Below are positions 1-10,019 of a stretch of 36,078 nt of DNA, in pieces; position 1 is the stretch's first letter, and each line of letters begins with the position of its first letter. Under the pieces are notes generated by a model. It was not told the DNA's origin, made no database searches, and saw only the letters and a program-made list of their open reading frames with translations. This DNA is from Magnetococcales bacterium (GTDB taxonomy: Bacteria; Pseudomonadota; Magnetococcia; Magnetococcales; Magnetaquicoccaceae): the NCBI GenBank assembly GCA_015231295.1, contig JADGBU010000002.1, positions 8,891-44,968 of the forward strand, written 5' to 3'. The position numbers and the translations under genes were made by a program.

Positions 1-50
1 TTGATCGTCTTGGCCTTGGCCGGAGACTCCACGATTACGAGAGTGGTCAT
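1..50 (-). CDS. topA: DNA topoisomerase I, N-terminal fragment cut by window edge
   Basis: Reverse complement of 1-50 translates to MTTLVIVESPAKAKTI, the canonical TopA TOPRIM start; lies next to dprA, a common arrangement. Too short for the ORF track. Confidence 0.9.
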   Translation of the reverse strand, partial: MTTLVIVESPAKAKTI

Positions 51-100
51 GAATGCGGGCGTCACGCTGGAGTGAACGGAGTGCCTGGCCGGTCGGAGTG

Positions 101-1219
101 TCAGGATCGGGGGGTCACGGCATAACGACCTCCCGGCAGACGTTGGACCAGTCCGGATATTTCAAGTTGCAGTAAGATGCGTGAAAGCGCGGCGACTGTC
201 AATTGGCAACACCGGGCCAGATCATCTTCCTGAGTGGCCCCGCCCTGGATATGGGTCAGGATGGCGGCGACCTCATCCGGCAGATCCGGGGTGGGCGGGG
301 GTTCCGCCGGTGGTCGGAAGCGGGGTGCGGGCGACCATTTCAGCTCTTCGAGAATATCGGCGGCTTTTTCCACCAGTCGCGCCCCCTGACGCAGCAGATC
401 GTGCGGGCCACGGGTATTGGTTTCGTTGGGAGGACCGGGGACGGCGAACACCTCCCGTCCCTGTTCCAGGGCCATGTGGGCGGTGAGCAGGGCTCCGGAG
501 CCTTCCGGAGCCTCGACCACCACCACGCCCCGCGTGATTCCGGAGAGAATCCGCGCCCGTGGCGGAAAGGCCCAGGGAACCGGCATCAAGCCCAGCGGGG
601 CTTCGCTGATCAGGCATCCCTGATGGGCGATACGCCGTTGCAGCTCCCGGTGATCCCGGGGGTGAACGATGTCGAGGCCGGTGGCCAGGACCGCCATGGT
701 GGGACCGGGGGCCTCCATGGCACCGCAATGGGCGGCGGCATCGATGCCCGCCGACAATCCGCTCACGATCAGCACCTCCGATCGGGTCAGTTCGCGGGCC
801 AGATCGGCGGCGAAGGAGACCCCGCGCGGCGTGGTCTTGCGGGTGCCGGTGATGGCCACCATGGCCGGATGGGTCAACAAGGTCGCGTCCCCGAGCACGA
901 ACAGCGCGGCGGGAGGATCGTGGATTTCGGACAGCAGCGGGGGATATTCCGGCGTGCCGGGCAGGATCATCACGCCGCCCAGGGCGTGGAGACGATCCAG
1001 TTCCCGCTGGATCGGTTCGGCGGGAATCTCCTGGCGGAACCGCTCCAGGGCGCGGATGGCCCCGGAACGAATACCAGGAATGGTGCCCAGTTGTTGCCGC
1101 GTGGCCTGGAGCAGAGCCTGAGGCGTTCCCAGATGATGGATCAGACGACCGATGGTGGCCGCGCCGAGACCCGGCGAACGGATCATGCGCAACCAATCGA
1201 GATGCAGTTCGGGATCCAT
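101..1219 (-). CDS. dprA: DNA-processing protein DprA (Smf)
   Basis: 372 aa; Rossmann-like core (VAITGTRKTTPRG, VSGLSAGIDAAAH, AVLATGLDIVHPRDHREL, ISEAPLG) and C-terminal winged-helix-like segment. Confidence 0.95.
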   Translation of the reverse strand: MDPELHLDWLRMIRSPGLGAATIGRLIHHLGTPQALLQATRQQLGTIPGIRSGAIRALERFRQEIPAEPIQRELDRLHALGGVMILPGTPEYPPLLSEIHDPPAALFVLGDATLLTHPAMVAITGTRKTTPRGVSFAADLARELTRSEVLIVSGLSAGIDAAAHCGAMEAPGPTMAVLATGLDIVHPRDHRELQRRIAHQGCLISEAPLGLMPVPWAFPPRARILSGITRGVVVVEAPEGSGALLTAHMALEQGREVFAVPGPPNETNTRGPHDLLRQGARLVEKAADILEELKWSPAPRFRPPAEPPPTPDLPDEVAAILTHIQGGATQEDDLARCCQLTVAALSRILLQLEISGLVQRLPGGRYAVTPRS

Positions 1220-1231
1220 GGTATCGAATGG

Positions 1232-2059
1232 TCAGGGGGTGGCGATCCGGTCTCCGCGCCGGATGGGAGCCTGGCTCCGGGCGAGGAGGGCCAGGGAGGC
1301 CCGTTCGCCGATCTGGATCAGGATCGCCTCACCGATGACCGGTGGCGGGAGCGTTCCGGCGGAAGCGGTTCCGGCGGGAGCGGTCTTGCCGGGAGTGCTC
1401 GGATGGTCGGTGCGATACAGGGGCAGGGTCAATCCCTGAACCGCCCGGTCGCGACGGCCCAGACTCACGAGGATCACGGCGGGGGCTGCGGTTTCGTCGA
1501 GGCCGTCCTGGATATGGATTACCCGTCCGGCCATCGGTTGGGGAGCCTTGGCGTGGGGGGTGAAATGGGCGTCGATGGTGGCGGAGAGATCTGCGCCATC
1601 TCCGGCTTCGATCGCCTGGAGCGATTCGGTGATTTCGGCGATCAGGCCGTGGGGGGTCGATTGTCGTACCCGCGCCGTGCCGAGTCGTAGTAGCAGCGCG
1701 CCCAGCGGTTGCGCGGTGACGGGATCGATCAGGGCCGGGCCGGGGCGCAGCAGATCCAGGGTGGTGCCCACCGGCAACGCTTTGGGATAGTGAATGCGGA
1801 CCAGATCCCCCCGTCCCATCAGGGGACGCTCTCCGAGCGGCGCGATCACCCGTCCCGGCAGGGGGGCGGGCGTGGTGACGATCCGATCCCGGCGGGCCAG
1901 CGCGTGCCGGATCAGGGCGGAGAGGGAAGGGGGAGTCGTCGTGTTCTCTTCGAGTGGTCGAACGGTCGCCTTCGGGGTGATCCGTTCCACCCGCAGGGGT
2001 TCCGACTGCGCGGGAGTGGCCTGGGTGATCAGCAGCACCAGAATGAAAAACAATGGCAT
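1232..2059 (-). CDS. Secreted protein of unknown function encoded upstream of dprA, possibly related to the non-LysM part of dprA-linked LysM proteins
   Basis: 275 aa with N-terminal signal peptide (MPLFFILVLLITQATPAQS); immediately upstream of dprA on the same strand. No LysM motif recognised. Confidence 0.6.
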   Translation of the reverse strand: MPLFFILVLLITQATPAQSEPLRVERITPKATVRPLEENTTTPPSLSALIRHALARRDRIVTTPAPLPGRVIAPLGERPLMGRGDLVRIHYPKALPVGTTLDLLRPGPALIDPVTAQPLGALLLRLGTARVRQSTPHGLIAEITESLQAIEAGDGADLSATIDAHFTPHAKAPQPMAGRVIHIQDGLDETAAPAVILVSLGRRDRAVQGLTLPLYRTDHPSTPGKTAPAGTASAGTLPPPVIGEAILIQIGERASLALLARSQAPIRRGDRIATP

Positions 2060-2290
2060 GGCTATCGGCTCGCTCGCAATGTCGGGTGTCGGGGAGGGAC
2101 GGAGGGCGCGGGGACCGGGGGAGAAGCGGTCATCGGGAGTCCGGCGTCATGATCCGTCGATCCCATGGGTCGTTGGCTTCCCTCGTTTGAATGATCGCAT
2201 CATCTCCATAAAGTGTCGGATGTGTCAACCGTGGGGCCCGAAGATTCGATCCATCCTGTTTTTTTATGGGATTCTCACCGATCGGGAGGG

Positions 2291-3796
2291 TCATGACTGG
2301 TGTCCCGTTTCCAGAAGACGCCGAAAGAACTGCTCCGCCTCCGGGGGCGTGGAGGTGAAATGAATGGTCTGCCGACCATCCCCCGCATCGTCGGTGAGCA
2401 CTTTGGCGTAAAGATCCCGAGTGATCAGACGCTCTTGATCGTCGAACAGTTTGATTTGCAGATTGGTCAACCGTTCGGCGTTCAGTTCGGAAACCATTTC
2501 GGCCATCGGGGGTGCCAGCGTGATCAGGGATGCGGTATGCACCTCCTGTCCGGCATGTTTGCCTTCCATGATTCGGATCCGGATCGAAACCGGAACGCGC
2601 AACGGTTGCAAAGAGAGCTTGTCCGGCGTGGGCAGTTGCAGATTGAAGTTTCCTCCGATGCCGCTCACTTGATGGATGGTCAATGGACGCCCTGCACCTT
2701 TGGGCATCACTTCCCAGCTCTGATCGATGGTCAGGATCGCGCCACAGGCCCGAGCCGTGGCATCGGAGATCAGGATCTGTCCTCCCACGGTCAAGGACTC
2801 GATGCGTGCGGTCAGATTGATCGCGCTGCCCACCACGCCATATTTGGTGCGTTTGTCCGATCCGATGTTGCCCGCCACCACCACGCCGGTATTCAGGCCC
2901 ACGCCCATCATGAATTCCGGGAAGTGGCGTCGTCGGTTTTCGGCATTCACGCGCGTCATGGCCTGCTGCATCGCCAGCGCGCAGGCCACGGCCCGTTGCG
3001 GATCGTCCTCGCGGCGGATGGGCGCGCCGAACAGAGCCAGAATGCCATCTCCGATGAATTCGATGATCGTGCCGTTGAAATGCAACAGGACTTCGGTCAT
3101 CACCTCCAGATAGTGGTTGAGCATGGTCACGACCTCTTCCGGGGCGCGTCGTTCGCTCAACAGGGTGAAGCCGCGCAGATCGGACATCATCACGGTGACT
3201 TCGCGTTTTTCTCCTCCCAACCGCAGGCCATCCGGCGAGTCGAGAATGGTGGCGACCACATCTTCGGACATGTAGCGTCCGAAGGTCGAGCGGATGAATT
3301 GATTGGCGCGATCGAGCAATTCATTGGCTTTTTTCTGTTCGGAGAGCACCGCCACCAGATTGTCGTTCAGATGTCGAATCTCCTGATTGCTTTTTTCGAT
3401 CTGTTCCCGTGCCAGTTTCAGGCCCAGATGGGTCTTGACCCGCGCCCGGACGATGGGTGCGGAAAAGGGTTTGGTGATGTAATCGACCGCCCCCACGGCG
3501 AAGCCTCGGGCCTCGTCCTCGGGATCCCCCTGACCGGTGACGAAAATCACCGGAATGCCACGGGTTCTGGGATTTTCCCGCAAGCGGCGGCACACCTCGA
3601 AACCATCCATGCCCGGCATGATGATGTCGAGCAGAATCAACTCCAGCGTGCCCCCCTGAGCCAGTCGCAGGGCATCCTGACCGTTGGTGGTCATGGAGAG
3701 GTCGTATTCATCTTTCAGCAATTCCGCCAACATTTTGATGTTGCCGGGGAGATCATCCACGATCAGAATGCGGGATCTGGTTGACTTGTCGTTCAT
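2291..3796 (-). CDS. Response regulator with class III nucleotide cyclase domain and C-terminal extension
   Basis: REC (ILIVDDLPGN, LILLDIIMPGMDGFEVC, ITKPF) then cyclase (VMMSDLRGFTLLSER, IIEFIGDGILALFGAP, GVGLNTGVVVAGNIGSDKRTKYGVVGSAINLTARIES). Start set at MNDKSTRS; ATGA overlap with the upstream kinase stop. Confidence 0.9.
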   Translation of the reverse strand: MNDKSTRSRILIVDDLPGNIKMLAELLKDEYDLSMTTNGQDALRLAQGGTLELILLDIIMPGMDGFEVCRRLRENPRTRGIPVIFVTGQGDPEDEARGFAVGAVDYITKPFSAPIVRARVKTHLGLKLAREQIEKSNQEIRHLNDNLVAVLSEQKKANELLDRANQFIRSTFGRYMSEDVVATILDSPDGLRLGGEKREVTVMMSDLRGFTLLSERRAPEEVVTMLNHYLEVMTEVLLHFNGTIIEFIGDGILALFGAPIRREDDPQRAVACALAMQQAMTRVNAENRRRHFPEFMMGVGLNTGVVVAGNIGSDKRTKYGVVGSAINLTARIESLTVGGQILISDATARACGAILTIDQSWEVMPKGAGRPLTIHQVSGIGGNFNLQLPTPDKLSLQPLRVPVSIRIRIMEGKHAGQEVHTASLITLAPPMAEMVSELNAERLTNLQIKLFDDQERLITRDLYAKVLTDDAGDGRQTIHFTSTPPEAEQFFRRLLETGHQS

Positions 3797-6366
3797 GACC
3801 GCTCCTTGCCGGGAATTTCCAGATGGTTGGCCAGTCGGCTCCATTCGGATCGGGCGGTGTCGAAATCGAATGTATCCAGGGCGGTTTCGATCCGGGCGAT
3901 GTTCTCCTGGGCTTCTCCCGCTCCGATGCGGGATTTGAGGCTTTGCAGACGGTTCAAGGCCTGAAAATCGTGGTCACGGATCGCCTCGCCCAGGGCGTGC
4001 AGCATCGGTGCGAGCACTTCCGGCGCGGCGGTGTCCGTCGGACTTCGGGATGGGCTCTTTTCGGGCAGAGCGGCGATGGCGTCCAGCACGATTTTCAGGC
4101 TTTCGGCATAGCGGGTCATGGGGTCGGACCACCGGCTTTGGGGATCGTGCTTGAGCGCTCTTTCCAACTCCCGGGCCGCGTCGTGAAGGTCGAGGGCTCC
4201 GAGGTTTCCCGCGATCCCTTTGAGGGTATGGATCGTTCGGAGGGCTTCGTCGCGGGTGGCGGGGGTGGATTCGGTCAGGAGCGGCCACAGCGTGCGCGCA
4301 TGGTCGGCGTAGTCCCGGCGAAAGCCGGTGAGCAGTTGATGCAGCAGTGGCCAGTTGCCGTTGAGCCGTTCCAGCACGGCCCGAAGATCGATTCCTTCCA
4401 GCCGTTCCGGAGCCTGGTGGGGTGGGAGTGGGGCGGGGGGATCGGTTGCCGGGGAGAGCAGGGGACCGATCCCCTCCCGGGGGTGGATCCAGCGGATCAG
4501 GGCCGCAAAGAGCTGTTGTTGGTCGATGGGTTTGGTCAGATGGTCGTTCAGCCCCTGGGCGAGGGAGTGTTCCCGATCGCCGCTCATGGCGTGGGCGGTC
4601 ATGGCGATGATGGGCAGCGTCGCCAATCCGGGATGAAGACGGATTTTTCGGGTGGCGGCATAACCATCGATGAGGGGCATTTGCAGATCCATCAGCACCA
4701 GATCGAAGGGTTGACGGGTGGCCAGTTGCAACGCCTCCCGGCCATTGTTGGCCACGATCACCTCCAGGTTCAGCCCCTTGAGGATTTCGGCGGCCACCAG
4801 TTGATTGATGGCGTTGTCCTCGGCCAGCAGGATGCGTGCCCCCTGGATCCGTTCCCGCACCGACTCCGGAGAGAGCGGGGGGCGGTTTTCGGAAGGCGTG
4901 TCGGAGGCGGAGCGCGTCCGGGAGAGCGGAGCGAAGACGGCGGTGAAGCGAAAGACGCTGCCGACTCCCGGCGTGCTTTCCACCCGGATGCGACCTTGCA
5001 TCAGCTTCACCAGCCGCTTGCAGATCGCCAGACCCAGACCGGTGCCGCCGAACTGTCGGGTGGTGGAGCTGTCCGCCTGGGTGAAGGGGGAAAACAGTCG
5101 TCCGATCTGGGTTTCGGTGAGCCCGACCCCGGTATCGTGTACGGAAAATTCCAACTCCACCCGTTCCGGGGTGACGGCCAGGGTGGTGACGGTCAAGCGC
5201 ACCCGGCCTCCGCCGCTGTGGGTGAACTTGATGGCGTTGCCGATCAGATTCAACAGCACCTGTTCCAGACGCAGGGCATCTCCGAGCAGTTCGTCGGGGT
5301 AGAGTTCGGGATTGGAGAGATCGAGGGTGATTTTTTTCTCCGCCGCCTGATGGGCGAACAGATCGTGCATTTGATCGATCACCTCGCGCAGTCGGAACGG
5401 AGCCTGTTCCAGATCGAGCTTTCCGGCCTCGATTTTGGAAAAATCCAGGATATCGTTCAGAATCCGCAGCAGGGCGCGGGAGGCGACGGCAATTTTGTTC
5501 AGATAGGATTTGGGACGCTCGTCCAGCGGGATCTGGAGGGCCAGATCGGTCAGGCCGATGATGGCGTTCATGGGGGTGCGGATTTCATGGCTCATGTTGG
5601 CGAGAAATTCCGATTTGGCGCGGGTGGCCTGTTGCAGCGCGGCCCTTTCGAGGGCCAGATCTCCGGCCATCTGTCGAAAGGTGCGGGCCAGTTGACCGAT
5701 TTCGTCTTCGGAGTGGGTTTCGATGGGGGTGTCGAGCCGTCCCTGACCGATGGCGCTGGCGGCCAGACGCAGGGATTCGATCGGTTCGGTGATGAATCGC
5801 TGAATGTGGGAGGCGAGAAAATAGGTGATCACCACCGAAACGCACAGAATGATCAGCAGCAGCAAGGTGTTTTGGGCCAGTTGATCGTCGAGGGCCTGCA
5901 GATCGGCGATGATGAGAATCGAGCCGATGGGCTCTCCGTCGAGGAGGATCGGTTGATGGAGCTTCAGTTCGTTGCCCGCGAAGGTGGCGGCGTAGCGATC
6001 GGTGCGAAAGGGACGATCCTCGGGCCAGTGATGGCCGGGACGGGTATGGGCGGCGAATCGACGGCCATGGCGGGTGAAGAGAATGGCGGCCTGAATCGCC
6101 CGATTGGCCTCCAGGGCGTTGAGGGTGTCCCGGGCGGTTTCCGGATCGTCGAAGGTCAGGGCCGCGCGACTGTTGAAGGCGATGATCTCCATCTGGGTGG
6201 TGAGGTTCCGGACCAGGGCGTCCCGTTCGTGGAGATGTTCGGCGACGGAAAAGGCCAGCGTGGAGAGCAGCAGGGTTCCGCAGGCGATCAGGGTCATGAT
6301 GGCGGTCAGCTTTTTGCGGATCGACAGATCGCGAAAACGACCGAGCCAGCGGTTATTTGAGGACAT
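3793..6366 (-). CDS. Hybrid sensor histidine kinase (CHASE8-like sensor, HAMP, HisKA, HATPase_c, REC, HPt)
   Basis: EFLANMSHEIRTPMNAIIGLTDLAL H-box; NLIGNAIKFTHSGGG N-box; REC (LLAEDNAINQL, VLMDLQMPLIDGYAATRKIR); HPt (IHTLKGIAGNLGA); two N-terminal TM segments flanking a CHASE8-like region (FNSRAALTFDDPETARDTLNAL). Start at MSSNNRW. Confidence 0.93.
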   Translation of the reverse strand: MSSNNRWLGRFRDLSIRKKLTAIMTLIACGTLLLSTLAFSVAEHLHERDALVRNLTTQMEIIAFNSRAALTFDDPETARDTLNALEANRAIQAAILFTRHGRRFAAHTRPGHHWPEDRPFRTDRYAATFAGNELKLHQPILLDGEPIGSILIIADLQALDDQLAQNTLLLLIILCVSVVITYFLASHIQRFITEPIESLRLAASAIGQGRLDTPIETHSEDEIGQLARTFRQMAGDLALERAALQQATRAKSEFLANMSHEIRTPMNAIIGLTDLALQIPLDERPKSYLNKIAVASRALLRILNDILDFSKIEAGKLDLEQAPFRLREVIDQMHDLFAHQAAEKKITLDLSNPELYPDELLGDALRLEQVLLNLIGNAIKFTHSGGGRVRLTVTTLAVTPERVELEFSVHDTGVGLTETQIGRLFSPFTQADSSTTRQFGGTGLGLAICKRLVKLMQGRIRVESTPGVGSVFRFTAVFAPLSRTRSASDTPSENRPPLSPESVRERIQGARILLAEDNAINQLVAAEILKGLNLEVIVANNGREALQLATRQPFDLVLMDLQMPLIDGYAATRKIRLHPGLATLPIIAMTAHAMSGDREHSLAQGLNDHLTKPIDQQQLFAALIRWIHPREGIGPLLSPATDPPAPLPPHQAPERLEGIDLRAVLERLNGNWPLLHQLLTGFRRDYADHARTLWPLLTESTPATRDEALRTIHTLKGIAGNLGALDLHDAARELERALKHDPQSRWSDPMTRYAESLKIVLDAIAALPEKSPSRSPTDTAAPEVLAPMLHALGEAIRDHDFQALNRLQSLKSRIGAGEAQENIARIETALDTFDFDTARSEWSRLANHLEIPGKERS

Positions 6367-6904
6367 GACCCACCTGGAGCAGTGTGGCATGAATCTTCAG
6401 ACCGGCGTGGAGCGCGGTCTCCTGGTTGATGGCAAAGCGTAGCGTATCGTGGATCCGGATGAAATGGATCATCCCCCCCTGATCGGCGAAATCCGGGCTC
6501 TCTCCCACGGTGAGGATCGGTTGATCGCGGATGACGGCAAACATTTCCGACAGCCGCGCCTCTTCCGACCGGGGGATGAACAGCAGATGACATCCCGGAA
6601 GCGTCCGGGGGCTCTCCGGATGGCGGATGGTGATGGGATGGGTGCCGACACTTTTTTTGCGGAGCGCGTTCAGGATCGGGCCGAGGCTCTCCTCGCCGAG
6701 CACGCAGAGTTGAAACGCCTCCCGATCGTGGGCGAAGGCCGAGGCGGGCCAGGTGACGAACTTGGTGAAATTGTAGAGATAGGCCACCTTGAGCTGGGAT
6801 TCGGATGGGGGCTCCGCGTGGAGCGTGGCGAAGCCGACGATCGGGAGGATCGCCGCCATGAGGGCGGTCGGCAGAGGCCGGATCCGGAAGCGTTGTGGCG
6901 TCAT
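6353..6904 (-). CDS. YfiR family (DUF4154) periplasmic protein
   Basis: Signal peptide followed by ESQLKVAYLYNFTKFVTWPASAF, LCVLGEESLGPILNALRKKSVG, CHLLFIPRSEE, ILTVGESPDFADQGGMIHFIRIHDTLRFAINQETALHAGLKIHATLLQVGHVLK, characteristic of YfiR. Overlaps kinase start by 14 nt. Start uncertain. Confidence 0.9.
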   Translation of the reverse strand: MTPQRFRIRPLPTALMAAILPIVGFATLHAEPPSESQLKVAYLYNFTKFVTWPASAFAHDREAFQLCVLGEESLGPILNALRKKSVGTHPITIRHPESPRTLPGCHLLFIPRSEEARLSEMFAVIRDQPILTVGESPDFADQGGMIHFIRIHDTLRFAINQETALHAGLKIHATLLQVGHVLK

Positions 6905-7102
6905 GGGCGTTTCAGGAGGAACAGGAGATTTTGGGGCGAAAAGGGCTCCCGGACGGGCTGTTGGAACCCGTGGAGGCATCACGAAAGCGGTTTCGTCTGT
7001 CAGCCGTTTCATGGTACAACGGATCGAGTCCGGCCACATCCGGAAAAATCGTCACAGCTTGCCGGTGATTTAATTATTTACCCATTGTGATAGGATCCAT
7101 TC

Positions 7103-9061
7103 ATGAATCTTGATCTGGATGCATTGTGTGTCACCACTCTGCGCATGCTCGCCGTGGATATGGTGGAACAGGCTCAATCCGGTCATCCCGGCATGCCGCT
7201 GGGAGCCGCACCCATGGCGCATGTTCTGTGGAGTCGGTTTTTGCGTCACGATCCTTCGGATCCGGGCTGGCCGGATCGGGATCGGTTCATTCTGTCCGCC
7301 GGGCACGGATCGGCACTGCTGTATGCCCTGTTGCATGTTTCGGGCTACGATCTGCCTCTGGAGGAGTTGAAACAATTCAGACAGATGGGCAGTCGCACCC
7401 CGGGTCATCCGGAACATGGCCTGACGCCCGGCGTGGAGTGCTCCACCGGACCTCTGGGTCAGGGGGTGGCCATGGGGGTGGGCATGGCCATGGCCGAACG
7501 GCAGTTGGCGCGTCGGTTTCATCGGGAGGGCTCGCCGGATTGGGTCGATCACCGGGTCTATGTGATCGCCTCCGACGGCGACCTGATGGAAGGGGTCTCC
7601 GCCGAGGCGGCCTCTTTGGCGGGTCATCAGCGGTTGGGCAAGCTGATGGTGCTGTATGATGACAATCGCATCTCCATCGAAGGCAGCACCGATCTGGCCT
7701 TCACCGAGGATGTGGAGGCCCGTTTTCGCGCCTATGGCTGGCAGACGCTGGCGGTCGAGGATGGCGAGGATCTGGAGGCGATCGCTGCCGCCATCGAACG
7801 GGGCAACGCCGAAAACGAACGTCCCACCCTGATCCGGATCCATACCCGCATCGGATATGGTACACCCCTGGCCGGTACGGCGACGATTCACGGTTCCCCG
7901 TTGGGGCCGGAACGGCTCGCCGCCACCCGGAGCTTTTATCAATGGCCTCAGGAGTCGTTTCACGTTCCCGAGGCGATTCAACGCTACCGGACCGGCGTGA
8001 TCGGGCAGGGGCAGGAGCGTTCCCGAGCGTGGGCGGCCCGAATCGCCGCCGCCGAGGCCGAAGATTCCACGCGGGTGGCTTCTTTCCGCGAGGCGTTGGC
8101 CGGGAGGTTGCCCGAGGGGTGGGATGCCGCGCTGAATGCTCTGGATTTCGGACAAAAACCGATCGCCACCCGCGTGGCGAGTGGCATGGTGATCAATGCG
8201 TTGGCCTCCGGGCTGCCGACTTTGATCGGCGGATCGGCGGATCTGGCTCCTTCCAACAACACCCACATCAAGGATGGCGGCGCGCGCAATCTGCATTTCG
8301 GCGTGCGGGAACACGCCATGGGTGCGGTGGTCAACGGCATGGCGTTGCACGGCGGATGGATTCCCTATTGTGCCACATTCCTGGTTTTTTCCGATTACAT
8401 GCGGGGCGCGATGCGTCTTTCGGCGTTGATGGAGACGCGGGTCATCTATGTGCTCACCCACGACAGCGTGGCGGTGGGAGAGGATGGACCGACCCATCAG
8501 CCGATCGAACATCTGGCCGGATTGCGGGCGTTGCCGGGTTTGACGGTGTTTCGTCCCGCCGAGGCCAACGAAACGGCGGCGGCCTGGCGTCTGGCGGTGG
8601 AGGGGCATGGTCCTTCGGCCCTGATCCTGACCCGACAGAATTTGCCGCTGTTGCCGGCCAACCCGGAAGGGGTGGCCCGTGGCGCCTATGTGGTCGATCC
8701 TTGTGAAGGGGAACCGGCTTTGGTGCTGTTGGCCAGTGGCAGCGAGGTGTCGTTGGCCATGCGGGTCAAGGCGCGTCTGGCCGGATTGGGGCATGAGCGG
8801 GTACGGGTGGTTTCCATGCCCTCCTGGGAGCGGTTCGCGGCCCAGTCGCGGGAGTATCGGGCATCGGTTCTCTCTTCCGGGTTGCGGTTGGCCATCGAGG
8901 CGGGATCGTCGCTGGGGTGGCATCGCTGGGTCGGGGAGGGGGGAGAGGTGTGTGCCATCGATCGCTTTGGACTCTCCGCGCCCGGCGGCCAGGTGATGGA
9001 AGCGTTGGGGTTGAGCGAAGAGCGTGTCACCGCGCGGGCCGTGGCGTTGCTGACCCGCTGA
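7103..9061 (+). CDS. tkt: Transketolase
   Basis: 652 aa; [75 protein letters not shown]. Confidence 0.97.
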   Translation: MNLDLDALCVTTLRMLAVDMVEQAQSGHPGMPLGAAPMAHVLWSRFLRHDPSDPGWPDRDRFILSAGHGSALLYALLHVSGYDLPLEELKQFRQMGSRTPGHPEHGLTPGVECSTGPLGQGVAMGVGMAMAERQLARRFHREGSPDWVDHRVYVIASDGDLMEGVSAEAASLAGHQRLGKLMVLYDDNRISIEGSTDLAFTEDVEARFRAYGWQTLAVEDGEDLEAIAAAIERGNAENERPTLIRIHTRIGYGTPLAGTATIHGSPLGPERLAATRSFYQWPQESFHVPEAIQRYRTGVIGQGQERSRAWAARIAAAEAEDSTRVASFREALAGRLPEGWDAALNALDFGQKPIATRVASGMVINALASGLPTLIGGSADLAPSNNTHIKDGGARNLHFGVREHAMGAVVNGMALHGGWIPYCATFLVFSDYMRGAMRLSALMETRVIYVLTHDSVAVGEDGPTHQPIEHLAGLRALPGLTVFRPAEANETAAAWRLAVEGHGPSALILTRQNLPLLPANPEGVARGAYVVDPCEGEPALVLLASGSEVSLAMRVKARLAGLGHERVRVVSMPSWERFAAQSREYRASVLSSGLRLAIEAGSSLGWHRWVGEGGEVCAIDRFGLSAPGGQVMEALGLSEERVTARAVALLTR

Positions 9062-9066
9062 AAAAA

Positions 9067-9120
9067 ATCAAGGAAAGGGGCCTGGGGGGATTGTGACCCC
9101 CGGCCCCTGGACTCCTTGAT
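9067..9120. terminator. Bidirectional hairpin between convergent tkt and DUF1804-like gene
   Basis: ATCAAGGA..GGGGCC.GGGGG-loop-CCCCC.GGCCCC..TCCTTGAT imperfect stem, A-run on the left flank. Confidence 0.7.
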
Positions 9121-9123
9121 CCT

Positions 9124-9693
9124 TTATTTGTCCATTTCCCGTACCAACTCCTCGCCGAAAGGCTCCAGCATCTCGACGAAAATCCCCAAATGCTCCGGAA
9201 AACGCAGACGGACGAACTCCGCTTGTCGTTCCAAAACCCACCTGGCCACCGCCAACCGGGACAACTCCGGACTGGCCTTGCCCAAGGCGCGCAAGGTGCG
9301 ATCCAATGCCTGGGAAAGACGTGACAAGGCATTGACCCGTTCCAAAGGTTCGATCACGCCACTCTTGACGGCGGCCACAGCCTCTTGATGTAAACTCAGA
9401 TAGTCTTCCAGCAAGGCGCTCACCAGGATTTCCCGTCGATTTCCCGCCAAGCAGCCCGCCGCCTGCCCCATACGATTTTCCGGATTGCCCGCATTCCAAT
9501 CGAGTCCCATCGTCCGATCCTTGGCGCGCCAGCGACGGGCGGTACTCTCCGACACGCCACACGCACGAGCGGCCTTGGTCAAATTGCCCCCGTTCCCGAG
9601 ATAGGCCAGACGAACGGAACAATTCAAATCATTTTTTTCATGCGTTTCGGAGAGGTAAAGCGTCGGGTCGTCTTTACTTGAATCGTTTATCAT
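9124..9693 (-). CDS. DUF1804-like phage protein (HTH, Mu-like small-terminase/gp27-type)
   Basis: 189 aa; N-terminal HTH (NLTKAARACGVSESTARRWRAKDR) and C-terminal ...RFPEHLGIFVEMLEPFGEELVREMDK resembling the DUF1804 family of Mu-like phages. Confidence 0.65.
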   Translation of the reverse strand: MINDSSKDDPTLYLSETHEKNDLNCSVRLAYLGNGGNLTKAARACGVSESTARRWRAKDRTMGLDWNAGNPENRMGQAAGCLAGNRREILVSALLEDYLSLHQEAVAAVKSGVIEPLERVNALSRLSQALDRTLRALGKASPELSRLAVARWVLERQAEFVRLRFPEHLGIFVEMLEPFGEELVREMDK

Positions 9694-10019
9694 GGGTCGG
9701 GTTCCATATCAAGGTGTTTTCCGGTGGGTGACACACTGCAACCCCTTGATGATCCTACAAAAAACAGGATACACAGCAAACATGAAGCGATTCGGCACCC
9801 CTCTTTTGAGTTCCGTGCAAGAATCCGCACCTTTTTTCAACAAACTCCGTTACCTTGCCTCGCAATCTTGTGCTATTCTAAAAAAGGCATCGATAATCGG
9901 TCTGGCAACCGCGTCACCACCACCGAAACACGATGGATTCTGGCATCCATCGTGCAGCGGGGAACCATCGCGAACTGAAACGACCGCAACACACAGTGAT
10001 CCGGCACCACAAAGGTGGA

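Noticed and set aside
203-1690. 495-aa plus-strand ORF across dprA
   Set aside because: Antisense of dprA and neighbour; Gly/His/Gln-rich shadow-frame composition and no motif.
3823-6360. 845-aa plus-strand ORF
   Set aside because: Exact antisense of the hybrid kinase; Gly/Gln/His-rich shadow translation with no domain motifs.
7070-8923. 617-aa minus-strand ORF
   Set aside because: Shadow of transketolase.
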